From NCBI GenBank assembly GCA_023374025.1, contig SIJG01000027.1:628162-692161 (forward strand): a stretch of DNA of 64,000 nucleotides. The letters are read 5' to 3'. This document shows positions 54,705-64,000 of this stretch, one piece after another. The number at the start of each line of letters is the position of its first letter. The first letter of the stretch is position 1. Source of the stretch: Heterodera schachtii (taxonomy: Eukaryota; Nematoda; Chromadorea; Rhabditida; Heteroderidae). Below the pieces are notes generated by a model. It did not search any database. It worked only from the letters and a program-made list of their open reading frames with translations, and was not told the origin of the DNA. Position numbers and translations under genes: made by a program.

Positions 54705-57700
54705 ATGAGTGAGCTCTTGCGCATCTCCATTGCACCAATGGTGGTGCGTCTCAAGATGTACATTGAGACAGCCCAAGAAAACTTGGGCAAAGAGCTGGCG
54801 GACCAGAGTGTCCGTGCAGATCTTCTTGCAGAGAGACAAAATCTCTGCAAAGCAATTTCTCTTTTGGAGAAATACAATGGAAAATGGGAAGCCATTTTCC
54901 TGAGAGTGAAGGGACAAGCTCTTCAAGATGAAGAGCAAAACTACAGAGACTTCAAACCGGAAGGCAAGGCCTTCATGCATTGGGTCGACCAAGCCCGAGG
55001 GCTTGTCGACACCATTGAAGGGGCTTTAGGCCTCTCGGAGCTGGGGGATGCAATTCCCCAGCCAAATCAGCCAGCACAAGCTGTGCAACAGGCACCAGTG
55101 GTGCATCAGCGTCATGATGTGACGCTTCCGCCAATAACATTGCCCAAATTCTCGGGGGAACCCCGAGAATGGCCTTTGTTTTGGAAGCTCTTTGAGACTT
55201 CCGTTGAAAGTCTTCAGATTGAAGACTTCAAAAAGCACATTTATTTGCTGGGATGCCTCCCAGAGAAGTCAGTTGCTAGGAGAGCAATTGACTTATACCC
55301 GCCGTCAGATGAAAACTACCCAAGGGTAGTTGAGATTCTGAAAAAGCGGTTTGGGGATGAAAAAACAATGGTGGAGTCCCTCCAAGCGGAGTTACTCCAC
55401 CTTGCCAAACCAGCTGAATCCGTTCAGTCTCTGAGACAATTCTCAGAGTCCATTGAACGGATTTGCCATCAGTTGTTGGACTATGGAGAGAATGAACAAA
55501 ATAAGTTCATGGCCTCCACAATTAAGTCCAAACTGCCCTATCACCTTCTCACCCAAGTGGTGGAGAAGGAAATGAGGGCAGGAGGAGCCTTCAACTGCAC
55601 AGAGCTCCGAAGAGCTATCACTTCAATCGTTGAAGTGAAAGAGGAAGTACAGAGATGTACTCAGGTTTTCCGTGGAGAGGAAAAACCTCGCAATTTTCCC
55701 CCTCATTCAAATGGGGGAAGAGCCAACCAAGGGAGAGGAACACCGTTCCGTTTCTCCCAGCCGTTCAGACAAGAACGGCAGTGGAGGCCAATGGAACGAA
55801 ACGAACCGGTGAGGAGGATGTCTCCTCAACCGAATCGTTCCTTCTCGGCCATCAACAAACCACAAACCCCTATCTCAGATAGGGGGTCAAATCGCTTATG
55901 TTCCCTTTGTGAAACAAAGGGGCATGCACCGAGCAGGTGCACAAAATACACCACTCCGGGGGCGCGAAGAAAGCGCCTTACGGATCAAGACAGGTGTATT
56001 AATTGCCTCATGATGGGGCATAATTCACAGAATTGCACCTCACCCCGCAGGTGCAGTCATTGTGGTGAAAGACACCACTTTATGGTGTGTTTTGGAGAAA
56101 AGTCTCGAGAGGGAACCTCTCGGGGCCAACCAAATAATCAGATGAAAAGAGAGACGAGAAAATCCTCTCAAAGTCATCTGACGATGAGCGAGCACGCTCA
56201 TAAAAGCGTGCCCGGTTCGGAATGCTCACCCATCACTACTAATGTGATGACAAGCGTGATGGCGAAAAAGCCTCACGCATTTCTAATGACCAGAAAGATT
56301 CTGGTCAGATCCAAAAATAATCGAAGAGTTTGGATGGAAGTTCCATTCCTCTTCGATCCAGGAAGTCAAACTTCCTACGCTTCCGACCCTCTCATTGAGA
56401 GGCTCAAGCCACCGAAAGTGACTTCCGAAGAAATGGAAGTCTATGGCTTCGGGGGAGAGAGAAATGGGCCAATGAGGTTCCATTCTCCCGTGTATTCCAT
56501 CCAAATCAGAAGAACGGATGGAAAGTGGGAAGAAATCCTCCTAAATAGGACGGAGAGAATTTCCACGCCATTCAAAATGGCAGAATGGAATTCTGAGGAA
56601 TTCCCACTCAAAGGAATGGACATGGCCGACGCTATGAGTTTTTCTCGGGAAGAGCCCGAAATACTCATAGGTGCCAGACATTTCTGGCAATTCTTCCAAG
56701 GGAAGGAAGAAGTTTCTCCCGGGTTGTTTGTAATTCAAACAACCTTGGGCCCTTTGGTTAACGGAGAGTCCGACTTTGGGCCGGAACTTCCGAACCCAGG
56801 ACTATCAATGATGGCCATTGATGAGTCCAATCAAGGGCAAATGCCGACCATTAAAGAAATTGAATATTTCTTTAATTTGGAGTCATTGGGGATCAAAGAC
56901 GATCCAAATGAAAATGACGACCAAACAGCAATGAGCCTGTTTAACAAGTCCATCCGTCGAGAAAAAGACGGAAGGTACTCTGTTAAGTGGCCATGGAAGG
57001 AGGAGGTGCCTGACCTCCCTTCCAATTACCGCATGGCCTTTTCAAGGCTAATGTCTACTTTTGGTAAGCTTCGTAATTCTCCAGACTTAATGGAGCAATA
57101 CGATGCTACCATTAGAGACCAATTGGAAAAAGGGATAATCGAAGAGGCCAGGAAAGCCCCTGGCACTCTTGAGCATTATATCCCTCATCAGGGAGTTCTT
57201 GCCAAAGGCAAGAAATTGCGCGTCGTTTACGACGCCAGTGCTCACACCAGAGGAACAAACAGTCTCAATGCCTGTTTGTATAGAGGCCCGGTAATACTGC
57301 CGGATCTCATCGGAATGCTTATGCGATTCCGATGTCCAAGATTCCCTCTCCTCTCCGACATCCAAGCAGCATTTTTGCAAATTGCTTTGGAACCGGAGGA
57401 CAGGGAAGTCACCAAATTCCTCTGGGTGAAGGATGTCAGTAAACCACTGGCACCAACAAATCTGATCACTTACCGATTTTGCCGTGTGGCATTCGGAGTG
57501 ATCAGTTCTCCCTTCATTTTGGCTGCGACTTTGCAGCACCATTTGAAGGGGTACCATTCTCCAGTGGCCAACGAATTGGCCCAATCATTGTATGTGGATA
57601 ACACTCTTCTTGAGTGTGAATCCGCAGAAGAGGCTTTGCATAAATATGCAGAGTCTAAAGCCATCCTTAAAGAAGGACTCTTCAATTTGAGGGAATTTGT

Positions 57701-59957
57701 TACAAATTCCCCAGAGGTAATGAAGGCGATTCCTGAGGAGGATCGCCTGAACAAGCCCAAGGTAAAAGTCCTAGGGCTCATTTGGGACACAGACAAAGAC
57801 GAAATTGTCTTTGAGTTCCCAACTCATGGCTTAGAAAAGCTGGCAACACGCCGTCTTGTTCTAAGCTTCCTCGCCTCATTATTTGACCCTCTTGGTCTAA
57901 TGGGGCCGTGCATTCAGCCCTTAAAGCTTTTCTTCCAAACTCTTTGGGAAGAAAAGAAGGGCTGGGATGATGTTCTTTCTGAGAAAGAACAAACTCAATG
58001 GGCCTCCTTCCAAGAAAATTGGAAGGATCAGACCCTAAAAATCCCACGCAGAGCAATGCTACAAGGGAATCCTTCCCTTGAATTGCATGCTTTTGTGGAT
58101 GCTTCCATCCACACATTTGCAGCTGCCATTTATATAAGAGCAGTAGAAGGTAGCCAAATTTCAGTTTGGCTTATCTTCTCCAAAAATAGGCTCAAGCCTA
58201 AAAATGCCTCAAAGGCATTAACAATCCCTAGAATGGAACTCATGGCCATTCTAATAGGGATTCGCGGTCTGAAATTTGTCGCCGATCAAATTCGGCGACC
58301 CATTTCTCAACTCCATCTTTGGGGCGATTCACAAATCGCTCTAAGTTGGGTTGCTTCAAAGGAAGCACAGCCAAAATTCATTGAGAGACGAGTTAAGGAA
58401 ATTCGTACTCTCAATGAATGCGCCTTTCACTTTGTCCGAACAGCCGAAAATCCGGCGGACATTGCAACGAGAGGCGCAAAACCAGGAGAACTTAAGGATA
58501 AGTCTCTCTGGTGGAATGGTCCTTCCTGGCTTAAGGAAGACCATGACCAATGGCCTAAAGAAATGGAATTTAAAATAAAAGATCCTCCAGAAAATCTGGA
58601 GGAAGGGTCTCTGGATAACGAAGAGAAAGTTTTCTTCGTTAATACCAGAACAGAGGGACTGATTGAGAGTCCTCTGATTGACCCCAAAAGATTCAGCTCA
58701 TGGACAAAGATTGTCCAAGTGACTCTCTTTGTGTTAAGATTTCTCCGTCTGAAACTAATTCAGAGGGGAAATCCTCATCAACTTTTCGAGAGTCATCGAA
58801 AAGAAATCGCCAAAGTGTCCGAAAAAGGACCATTTTCAGCAGAAGATGTTCTCCTAGCAGAGAACCTTCTGATCCGCATGGATCAGATGAAAAAGGCTGA
58901 AGATTTCCTCAGCTATCCTTCTCTTAAGGATAGTGAGGGGATTTTGAGGCTTAAAACCAGGTTGGGACGGTGTGACCAACCTTTTGGTTTTAGCCATCCA
59001 ATCATTCTCGGAGGACAATCCTCCATCCGAGACTTGATCATCTTAAAATGCCACCAGAAAAGGCATCATTTTGGGGTGGAAGGCACCCTCACTGAGTTCT
59101 TACTCGGGTATTGGACACCTCGAGCAAGAACTAAGGTCAAAAAAGCACTGAAGGGATGCCTTCGGTGCAAAAGGATGCAGGCATACCAGTTTGCATTGCC
59201 AAAAATGCCTCCTTTACCTGACGAGCGAGTATGCCGTCAGGCTCCTTTCAAAGCAATCGGCATTGACTTTCTCGGTCCAACCGAAACACGGTTGGCCGGG
59301 GAGAAAGTCAAGGCATGGATACTCCTTATGACTTGCCTCGTAACACGAGCGGTTCATTTGGAGGCCATGCTTGACACAACTGCCGAGTCATTCCTCAATG
59401 TTCTCCGACGTTTCATAAGTCGGAGAGGGAAGCCCGATTTAATTTGGAGTGACAATGCCACTTCATTTAAATTGGCTCAAAAAACCATTGAGCATTTGAC
59501 CACTCCAGGAGTGGATCAAAACACGCAGGAATTTTTCGCACTTAATAAAATTAAGTGGCGATTCATTCCACAAATCAGCCCTTGGGCAGGTGGCGTTTAT
59601 GAACGCCTTGTCCAATTGTGCAAAAATTGCTTCAAAAGGACTTTGGGGAGAAAAGTCCTCAGTTATGATCAACTCATAACTTTTGTGGCTGAAGTTGAAG
59701 CCACATTAAACCATCGCCCTATTACTTCTGTGTCAGAAGGGATGGATGAGTTCCTGCCCCTTCGTCCAGTGGACTTCCTTCAACCGGAAGTCCAAATTCA
59801 CTGGGACACGAATGGTGAAGAATTCGATCCATCGGATCGAAATCTTTCATCCCACCAAAAATTAGTTGCCCTTTTTCAGGCAACTAAAGAATCCCATGAA
59901 TTTTTCTGGGAAATGTGGCAAAAAGAATACCTTCCTCCTTCTGCGGGAGAGAGGTAA
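54705..59957 (+). CDS. gag-pol: BEL/Pao gag-pol polyprotein
   Basis: First ATG at 54705 gives 1750 residues; the frame is open slightly further upstream without an ATG. Domains in order: gag DUF1759 (about 142-265, TLPPITLPKFSGEPREWPLF), three zinc knuckles (from Cys399 and Cys431, and CSHCGERHHFMVC), and a DUF1758 aspartic protease with FDPGSQTSY (Asp551; DPG instead of DTG/DSG). Next is reverse transcriptase with LLSDIQAAF (Asp885) and YVDN at 963-966, a form common in nematode Pao elements. RNase H has FVDAS (Asp1132), MELMA and GDSQIALSW. Integrase has a Cys/His region (CHQKRHH..CLRC) and the DDE residues Asp1521, Asp1583 and Glu1633. All catalytic regions are open. The integrase C-terminal domain (DUF5641-like) is not in this frame but continues in the next ORF after a one-base shift at about 59940. 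Confidence 0.9.
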   Translation: MSELLRISIAPMVVRLKMYIETAQENLGKELADQSVRADLLAERQNLCKAISLLEKYNGKWEAIFLRVKGQALQDEEQNYRDFKPEGKAFMHWVDQARGLVDTIEGALGLSELGDAIPQPNQPAQAVQQAPVVHQRHDVTLPPITLPKFSGEPREWPLFWKLFETSVESLQIEDFKKHIYLLGCLPEKSVARRAIDLYPPSDENYPRVVEILKKRFGDEKTMVESLQAELLHLAKPAESVQSLRQFSESIERICHQLLDYGENEQNKFMASTIKSKLPYHLLTQVVEKEMRAGGAFNCTELRRAITSIVEVKEEVQRCTQVFRGEEKPRNFPPHSNGGRANQGRGTPFRFSQPFRQERQWRPMERNEPVRRMSPQPNRSFSAINKPQTPISDRGSNRLCSLCETKGHAPSRCTKYTTPGARRKRLTDQDRCINCLMMGHNSQNCTSPRRCSHCGERHHFMVCFGEKSREGTSRGQPNNQMKRETRKSSQSHLTMSEHAHKSVPGSECSPITTNVMTSVMAKKPHAFLMTRKILVRSKNNRRVWMEVPFLFDPGSQTSYASDPLIERLKPPKVTSEEMEVYGFGGERNGPMRFHSPVYSIQIRRTDGKWEEILLNRTERISTPFKMAEWNSEEFPLKGMDMADAMSFSREEPEILIGARHFWQFFQGKEEVSPGLFVIQTTLGPLVNGESDFGPELPNPGLSMMAIDESNQGQMPTIKEIEYFFNLESLGIKDDPNENDDQTAMSLFNKSIRREKDGRYSVKWPWKEEVPDLPSNYRMAFSRLMSTFGKLRNSPDLMEQYDATIRDQLEKGIIEEARKAPGTLEHYIPHQGVLAKGKKLRVVYDASAHTRGTNSLNACLYRGPVILPDLIGMLMRFRCPRFPLLSDIQAAFLQIALEPEDREVTKFLWVKDVSKPLAPTNLITYRFCRVAFGVISSPFILAATLQHHLKGYHSPVANELAQSLYVDNTLLECESAEEALHKYAESKAILKEGLFNLREFVTNSPEVMKAIPEEDRLNKPKVKVLGLIWDTDKDEIVFEFPTHGLEKLATRRLVLSFLASLFDPLGLMGPCIQPLKLFFQTLWEEKKGWDDVLSEKEQTQWASFQENWKDQTLKIPRRAMLQGNPSLELHAFVDASIHTFAAAIYIRAVEGSQISVWLIFSKNRLKPKNASKALTIPRMELMAILIGIRGLKFVADQIRRPISQLHLWGDSQIALSWVASKEAQPKFIERRVKEIRTLNECAFHFVRTAENPADIATRGAKPGELKDKSLWWNGPSWLKEDHDQWPKEMEFKIKDPPENLEEGSLDNEEKVFFVNTRTEGLIESPLIDPKRFSSWTKIVQVTLFVLRFLRLKLIQRGNPHQLFESHRKEIAKVSEKGPFSAEDVLLAENLLIRMDQMKKAEDFLSYPSLKDSEGILRLKTRLGRCDQPFGFSHPIILGGQSSIRDLIILKCHQKRHHFGVEGTLTEFLLGYWTPRARTKVKKALKGCLRCKRMQAYQFALPKMPPLPDERVCRQAPFKAIGIDFLGPTETRLAGEKVKAWILLMTCLVTRAVHLEAMLDTTAESFLNVLRRFISRRGKPDLIWSDNATSFKLAQKTIEHLTTPGVDQNTQEFFALNKIKWRFIPQISPWAGGVYERLVQLCKNCFKRTLGRKVLSYDQLITFVAEVEATLNHRPITSVSEGMDEFLPLRPVDFLQPEVQIHWDTNGEEFDPSDRNLSSHQKLVALFQATKESHEFFWEMWQKEYLPPSAGER

Positions 59958-61713
59958 ATGGGACCACAAGAGTCCCCGTCTTCAGGACAAAACAGAACCA
60001 AAGGAGGGAATGATCGTCCTCATTCATGAGGAGTTCACTCCCCGAAACCAATGGTCTTTGGGAAAGATCATTGAGCTTAATGGCCGACCAGGGGCCATTA
60101 GGAGCGTTCAGTTGGAACTCCCAATTCATGGGATAAAATCAAAGAGGTATGGAACCATGCCTCGGAAAATCATTATCACCCGTCCGGTGAATAAGATTTT
60201 CCCATTGGAAGTAGGATTTGACAATCCTACAGAAAATGAAGAAAAATTTGAAGAGAGTTCAAATGGAACTCCTCAAATACCAAATGAGAAAGAAATTTCT
60301 CATTTGGAAGCTCCAATGGATGAAAAGGAGACTGAAACTCTTCAATTGGTTGATCAACCAATTGACCAAAACCGGCATGGCATGATCACTCGCAGCAAAG
60401 CAAAGATGGGGACAGTTTTGAACTGTCTTTCCATCCTTTTTGCTATGTTTGCGTTGGTTGGAGCTTATCCAACCAATCATTGCAATGAATGCAAACTTCT
60501 TTGCTTTAACAAAGGCGTTAAAGCAAAGATTCCAAAAGAAATCAATAAAGTTGAGCTCTGCTGTGCAGAGAACTGTTACATTCATGAGAATGTAAAGAAG
60601 CTCACTTACGAGCTGCCCAAGGAGATCCTCCTAAATGACTTCAAATGCGAAGGTCATTTCTGGATGGATTCGAAACACATGTTCAAAAAAGACATTTTAT
60701 GTCCAGCAGTTGATGAGTGTGAACTCATCGAATGCTATTTTTGCATTGAACAGTTAGCGAATCCAACCTGTTATCCATTGATTTCATCAATGTTAGCAGG
60801 GGGACTTTGCTTATCATTCATAAGCATAAGCTTTGTGGCTTTTTCCATATTAAAAGTCCTGTTTTCAGGACTTTATATGGTCATTTGGCTGATAATTCAA
60901 TTTATCAGGCCAATAATTTATTTAGCTGGCCCAAATCGGCCTCCGAAAGATAGGAGGCCAAGGGCAACAGCTTCTCAAAATTGGACATCACGCCGTGTTT
61001 ACAGAACAATGGCGTTTGTTGTCCTTATGGCTAACTCTCTCCAGGATTTGACTGGAGCAGAGACCATCGCAGTCATGGCCAAATCGGAAAAATGCATTAA
61101 AAATGCGACAAGCATGAGATGCATTGTCGAAAACTCAGCAACGCTTACGTTGCTGCCAGTTGGCCAAACAAACACTCTTCTTCTGAAAACAGAGGAAGGT
61201 GTTCTCCTTGGCTCAATTAACGTTGTGCTGAAGGCTTTAGCTTTGGAATGCCAAAGCTTCACTAAAGCCTGGCAACGTTCATACGCAATTAATGTGTTGG
61301 CCGGTAAAAGGTGCCCTAAGATGGGCTCCTGTGAAGGAAAGTATTGTAGCGAAGTTCGCCACAATACTTCAATTCCTGAGCTAAAGGATGCCAACGATTT
61401 TCCAGGCAATTCATTTTGCCTGGACAGCACAGCCTTTTGGGGCAACAAATGCCTCTTAGGCGGCAGTGCATGCCTTTTTTATCGTTGGTATGCTCAGGAA
61501 AAGTCCAAGACAGTCTATGAAATCATGGGCTGCAATTCCTGGGAATTTATTGTTTATGCAATAATTCGCCTTGGAAACCTTGGGCGAAAAGCCCAAGTCC
61601 ACTCAGGTGTTCCTCTATCCAGGAAGAACCCTGAAATGGAACAACATCAGTATTACTCCGATCGGAGTAACTTTTCCGCCCGCTCCCGTCTTAAACTCAG
61701 ATTTTGTTTTTGA
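59866..61713 (+). CDS. integrase C-terminal domain fused to first part of envelope glycoprotein
   Basis: This frame overlaps the end of gag-pol by 92 bases and is shifted by one. It first continues the integrase C-terminal domain (EGMIVLIHEEFTPRNQWSLG, KRYGTMPRKII). After an acidic linker and a basic MITRSKAK, a signal-like hydrophobic segment occurs at about 60412-60470 and a short Cys-rich ectodomain (CNECKLLCF.., about 60480-60780). A long membrane region follows at 60780-60940, then a second hydrophobic start at about 61003-61060. From 61060 a Cys-rich ectodomain resembles the N-terminal part of phlebovirus Gc-type class II fusion proteins as carried by nematode BEL/Pao elements. The frame stops at 61713 while homology passes into another frame between about 61566 and 61603. 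As read the envelope is interrupted, so it is either a defective copy or frameshifted in expression. Confidence 0.7.
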   Translation: MPFFRQLKNPMNFSGKCGKKNTFLLLRERGKWDHKSPRLQDKTEPKEGMIVLIHEEFTPRNQWSLGKIIELNGRPGAIRSVQLELPIHGIKSKRYGTMPRKIIITRPVNKIFPLEVGFDNPTENEEKFEESSNGTPQIPNEKEISHLEAPMDEKETETLQLVDQPIDQNRHGMITRSKAKMGTVLNCLSILFAMFALVGAYPTNHCNECKLLCFNKGVKAKIPKEINKVELCCAENCYIHENVKKLTYELPKEILLNDFKCEGHFWMDSKHMFKKDILCPAVDECELIECYFCIEQLANPTCYPLISSMLAGGLCLSFISISFVAFSILKVLFSGLYMVIWLIIQFIRPIIYLAGPNRPPKDRRPRATASQNWTSRRVYRTMAFVVLMANSLQDLTGAETIAVMAKSEKCIKNATSMRCIVENSATLTLLPVGQTNTLLLKTEEGVLLGSINVVLKALALECQSFTKAWQRSYAINVLAGKRCPKMGSCEGKYCSEVRHNTSIPELKDANDFPGNSFCLDSTAFWGNKCLLGGSACLFYRWYAQEKSKTVYEIMGCNSWEFIVYAIIRLGNLGRKAQVHSGVPLSRKNPEMEQHQYYSDRSNFSARSRLKLRFCF

Positions 61714-64000
61714 CGGGAGCAATATGGCTCTGACCCGAGAGCCATTGGCAATTGACTTCAACTGTAAAAATCGGCAAGAAGCAATTGATTTCAATTGCAG
61801 TCTTGGAGTTCAGGCATGCACTGATTGCATACCTGACCATTCATCAGGTTTAGTGAACTGCAATTGCCGTTCACATAACCTTGAAAAGTTAATGGAAAGT
61901 CCAGAGAGGAGACTTCCATTAAACATCAAAAATTACCAACTCAGAAATACTGGGAGAAAGGTAATTGCCTTGACAGGATTCAGTCCTGTCCAATTAAACC
62001 TTCAAATCGAAGGTCTTCAAATGGCTTTGGAACTTCACCAAAGCCTTTGCACCATTTTGCCGTTGAACATATCTGGCTGTTACAGATGTTCAACGGGAGC
62101 ACAATTCCGTTATGTGTGCTCGACTAATTTTGGCAATTCTCTTGCCGAAATTAAATGCGATGATGGTACACATTTTTCAACAAAATGTGATTCCAATGCA
62201 TCCATTTACCAAACAATTTTGGCTTTTGACAAAGCCAGAGTTGACACAAAATGCCAAACAAAATGTTTGGCTGGAAACACTTCTTTTGTTCTCAGCGGGA
62301 CATTACACTATGTCCCGCCTGAACAAATAGAAAACTACAGTCCAAATCACTCCGAAAGAGTGATAAACAGTCAATCCAGTTGGCCTAACTGGAATTTTGA
62401 TTGGAAGGCGACCCTTTGGTCTTTGATTGGCCTCCAATCATCACTCATCTTCATAATGATTATTTGTGTAGGCATTGTTTGCCTAACAATTTTCATTAAA
62501 CTTTCTCCTTTCTATAGACTTTGGAAATTTATTTCCTGGTCTATAACGAGAAAGGGGTACGGTAATGTGCCTACAGTATTGGCACTACTGTACTTGGCCG
62601 GGGGAGGATCCTACGGATGTGATGATGATTCACCTCCAAGCCCCTCCTCCAAAAATTTTTCGATAAATAGGGAGGAATTGCCCTCCCATTTATCATTCAC
62701 CATGCCATTCGGCAGATCACCTTTGAGCGATTTAACTAATCGCTCGAGTGAAACAAGACCTGGGAGACACCCAGAGTCAACTGGCCAAGAAAATTTGGAT
62801 CCAAGAGATCCAAGAGAGGAGGAGAACCCTTCTCTTACAGAGGAAGAAATTCCTCTTGAACACCCAAGGAATTGGGAGAATATGTCTGAACTCAGTTCAG
62901 ACTCACCGACTTGGGCTGGAAGAGAGGACAGCCCAATGTCAGATCTCTCCGACAGAACGTGGAACCCACCACGTTCAATCTGGCCGAGGGACCGGAGAGA
63001 ACCATTGAGTTCTTGGTTTCCTCGAATAATGGGAAACCATTGGTTCGAAAGAGAAAGGCGATCAGCGGAAGCACTTCTCAGAGATTTTCTGAGAAGTGGG
63101 GCCTTTCTCCGAACAAATCACCTCGCCACAAATCGTGAAGTTCACTTTGATGGACTTTCACGCAGTGGGGCTGAGCGAACACCGATTTTCCCCGGAATGT
63201 CTGTTCAAAGACATTTTGAAAGACGGGGGATTACCATTAATCCCCGTGTACCACTTGTCCAGGAAAGTGGGGGATTTTCGCCCAACAGAGGGGACATCCA
63301 CATGGACTATTTCCCGACAGAGGTAGTAGACCTCTGTTACTTCGGAGAGGAGGAAAATATCCTCCGCGCCATGGGAGTCCCAACAAACGGCTCCCCTTCA
63401 CGGGGAGGTCAATCTCCCCCTCAAAGAGAAATGAGTCCGAGAGAGAATTCTCGGACCATTTTTGAGCCTCGAAGAGGTCAGGAGGGAGGCCCTTCCTCTT
63501 CCTTTGTTCAGGAAAGGGGAAGGGGAAACCATCGGCAGGAAAGGCCGACAAATACGATCTCGGCACACAGTCCGAGTCGTATTCCGACAATCTTTGTCAT
63601 TTTTTTAATGATGATTTTTCATCAAAATGTAATTGCGAAGCATTACATCTCGGAATGCTCAACCTTTCCGCAATTTGCGGCAAAGCATCCTTTAATAGAG
63701 ATGCAAGTGCACTCTATGAATCATCAAAAGCATTGGGAAGCGCTGAATAAGCCCCTCCCTCGAGAATGGGAGGGAGGAAATCAGTCAGTACTTAAGGCAC
63801 TGACTGGAGGAAAGGAGGATCAATTGAAATTAATTGAAATGTCCTCCTCCTCCTCTTCCCCTTTTGCTCCATCAATGGAAGATGGAGAGATTTCTGAGTC
63901 TCCCTCAGAAAACGAAATTCCCCTCTGCCAAAGAGGGGTGAAAAATGCCGACACCGAGCTGGAAGATGCCACCAAACCGGTGGGTAAGAGGGTCAAAAGG
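61565..64000 (+). CDS. rest of Gc-like envelope plus long novel C-terminal extension, open at window end
   Basis: From the stop at 61562-61564 this frame has no stop to the window end (about 812 codons). It first completes the Gc-like ectodomain, with many Cys and NxS/T sites, up to a membrane segment at about 62410-62500 (LIFIMIICVGIVCLTIFIKL). A second hydrophobic stretch follows at about 62570-62600. From 62620 the protein becomes Arg/Ser/Pro/Glu-rich (MPFGRSPLSDLTNRSS, WERGRG-type runs) with no family I recognise. At about 63580-63640 there is a further hydrophobic segment (IPTIFVIFLMMIFHQNVIA), signal-like, followed by a new Ser/Glu-rich stretch ending in a dibasic KRVKR at the window edge. 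The start is unclear because entry depends on the shift from the preceding frame. Hairpin density is as high as in gag-pol. Confidence 0.65.

Larger units (their letters stand above)
54128..64000 (+). mobile_element. BEL/Pao LTR retroelement with envelope, 3' end beyond window
   Basis: Order: LTR, primer-binding site, gag-protease-RT-RNase H-integrase ORF, an integrase C-terminus/envelope ORF, and a further long open frame. The left boundary is fixed by comparison with copy B of the host array: both read GACAAACTT (about 50040 and 54121), then diverge exactly where TGTCGCC starts. The element therefore inserted after the array was duplicated. The whole element has an unusually high density of short perfect inverted repeats (see findings). 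The 3' LTR and target duplication lie outside the window. Confidence 0.9.

Noticed and set aside
54653..63590. Many long antisense frames across the retroelement
   Set aside because: All are shadows of the plus-strand gag-pol and envelope frames; the high inverted-repeat content makes the complement look coding.

Overview
The window is nuclear DNA from a nematode. It is AT-rich with very short introns (about 50-65 bp, GT..AG with TTTTCAG-like acceptors). It carries a gene family, here called F-box-like, whose sequence I associate with plant-parasitic cyst nematodes (Globodera/Heterodera). The genus is inference. Genes are sparse and many are broken; mobile DNA dominates. No rRNA, intact tRNA, CRISPR array or bacterial-style operon was seen. 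Gene models were joined by hand from splice signals and phase.

Layout. 0-5 kb: a 421-bp tandem repeat and two decayed copies of a secreted helix-turn-helix repeat protein (minus strand). 5.7-7 kb: a Tc1/mariner-like non-autonomous element with 202-bp terminal inverted repeats (TIRs). 7.3-17.5 kb: a run of duplicated minus-strand genes in varied decay, chiefly an unrecognised family with a conserved WQLNTF motif. 19.6-21.1 kb: a four-exon DDI1-like retropepsin-fold gene whose catalytic Asp is Arg. 23.2-30.8 kb: an F-box-like pseudogene (minus) and an F-box-like gene with a full open frame (plus), surrounded by foldback elements whose inverted repeats are built of short tandem repeats. One of these has a 9-bp target duplication and MULE transposase exons. 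A hAT-like element with an exact 8-bp target duplication lies between the genes. 32-35.6 kb: perfect palindromes, a Pro/Asn-rich zinc-finger-like gene, and a palindromic array of TTACGTAA-type sites.

36.8-42.4 kb: a small single-OB RPA1-like ssDNA-binding gene sits directly upstream of the N-terminal and exonuclease part of a Polinton/Maverick-type DNA polymerase B. The polymerase domain is missing, and scrambled BEL/Pao gag-protease fragments begin where the homology stops. 43-54.1 kb: an 11-kb array of segmental duplications containing fragments of a protein kinase gene.

54.1-64 kb (runs off the end): a BEL/Pao LTR retroelement inserted in that array. It has an LTR, gag-protease-RT-RNase H-integrase in one long ORF, a phlebovirus-Gc-like envelope split by frameshifts, and a further open frame of more than 450 codons. 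The whole element, LTR included, is packed with short perfect inverted repeats every few tens of bases, which nothing else in the window shows. I consider this the most unusual signal here. The RPA-like/PolB pair, the dead DDI1-like protease and the foldback cluster are the next best leads.
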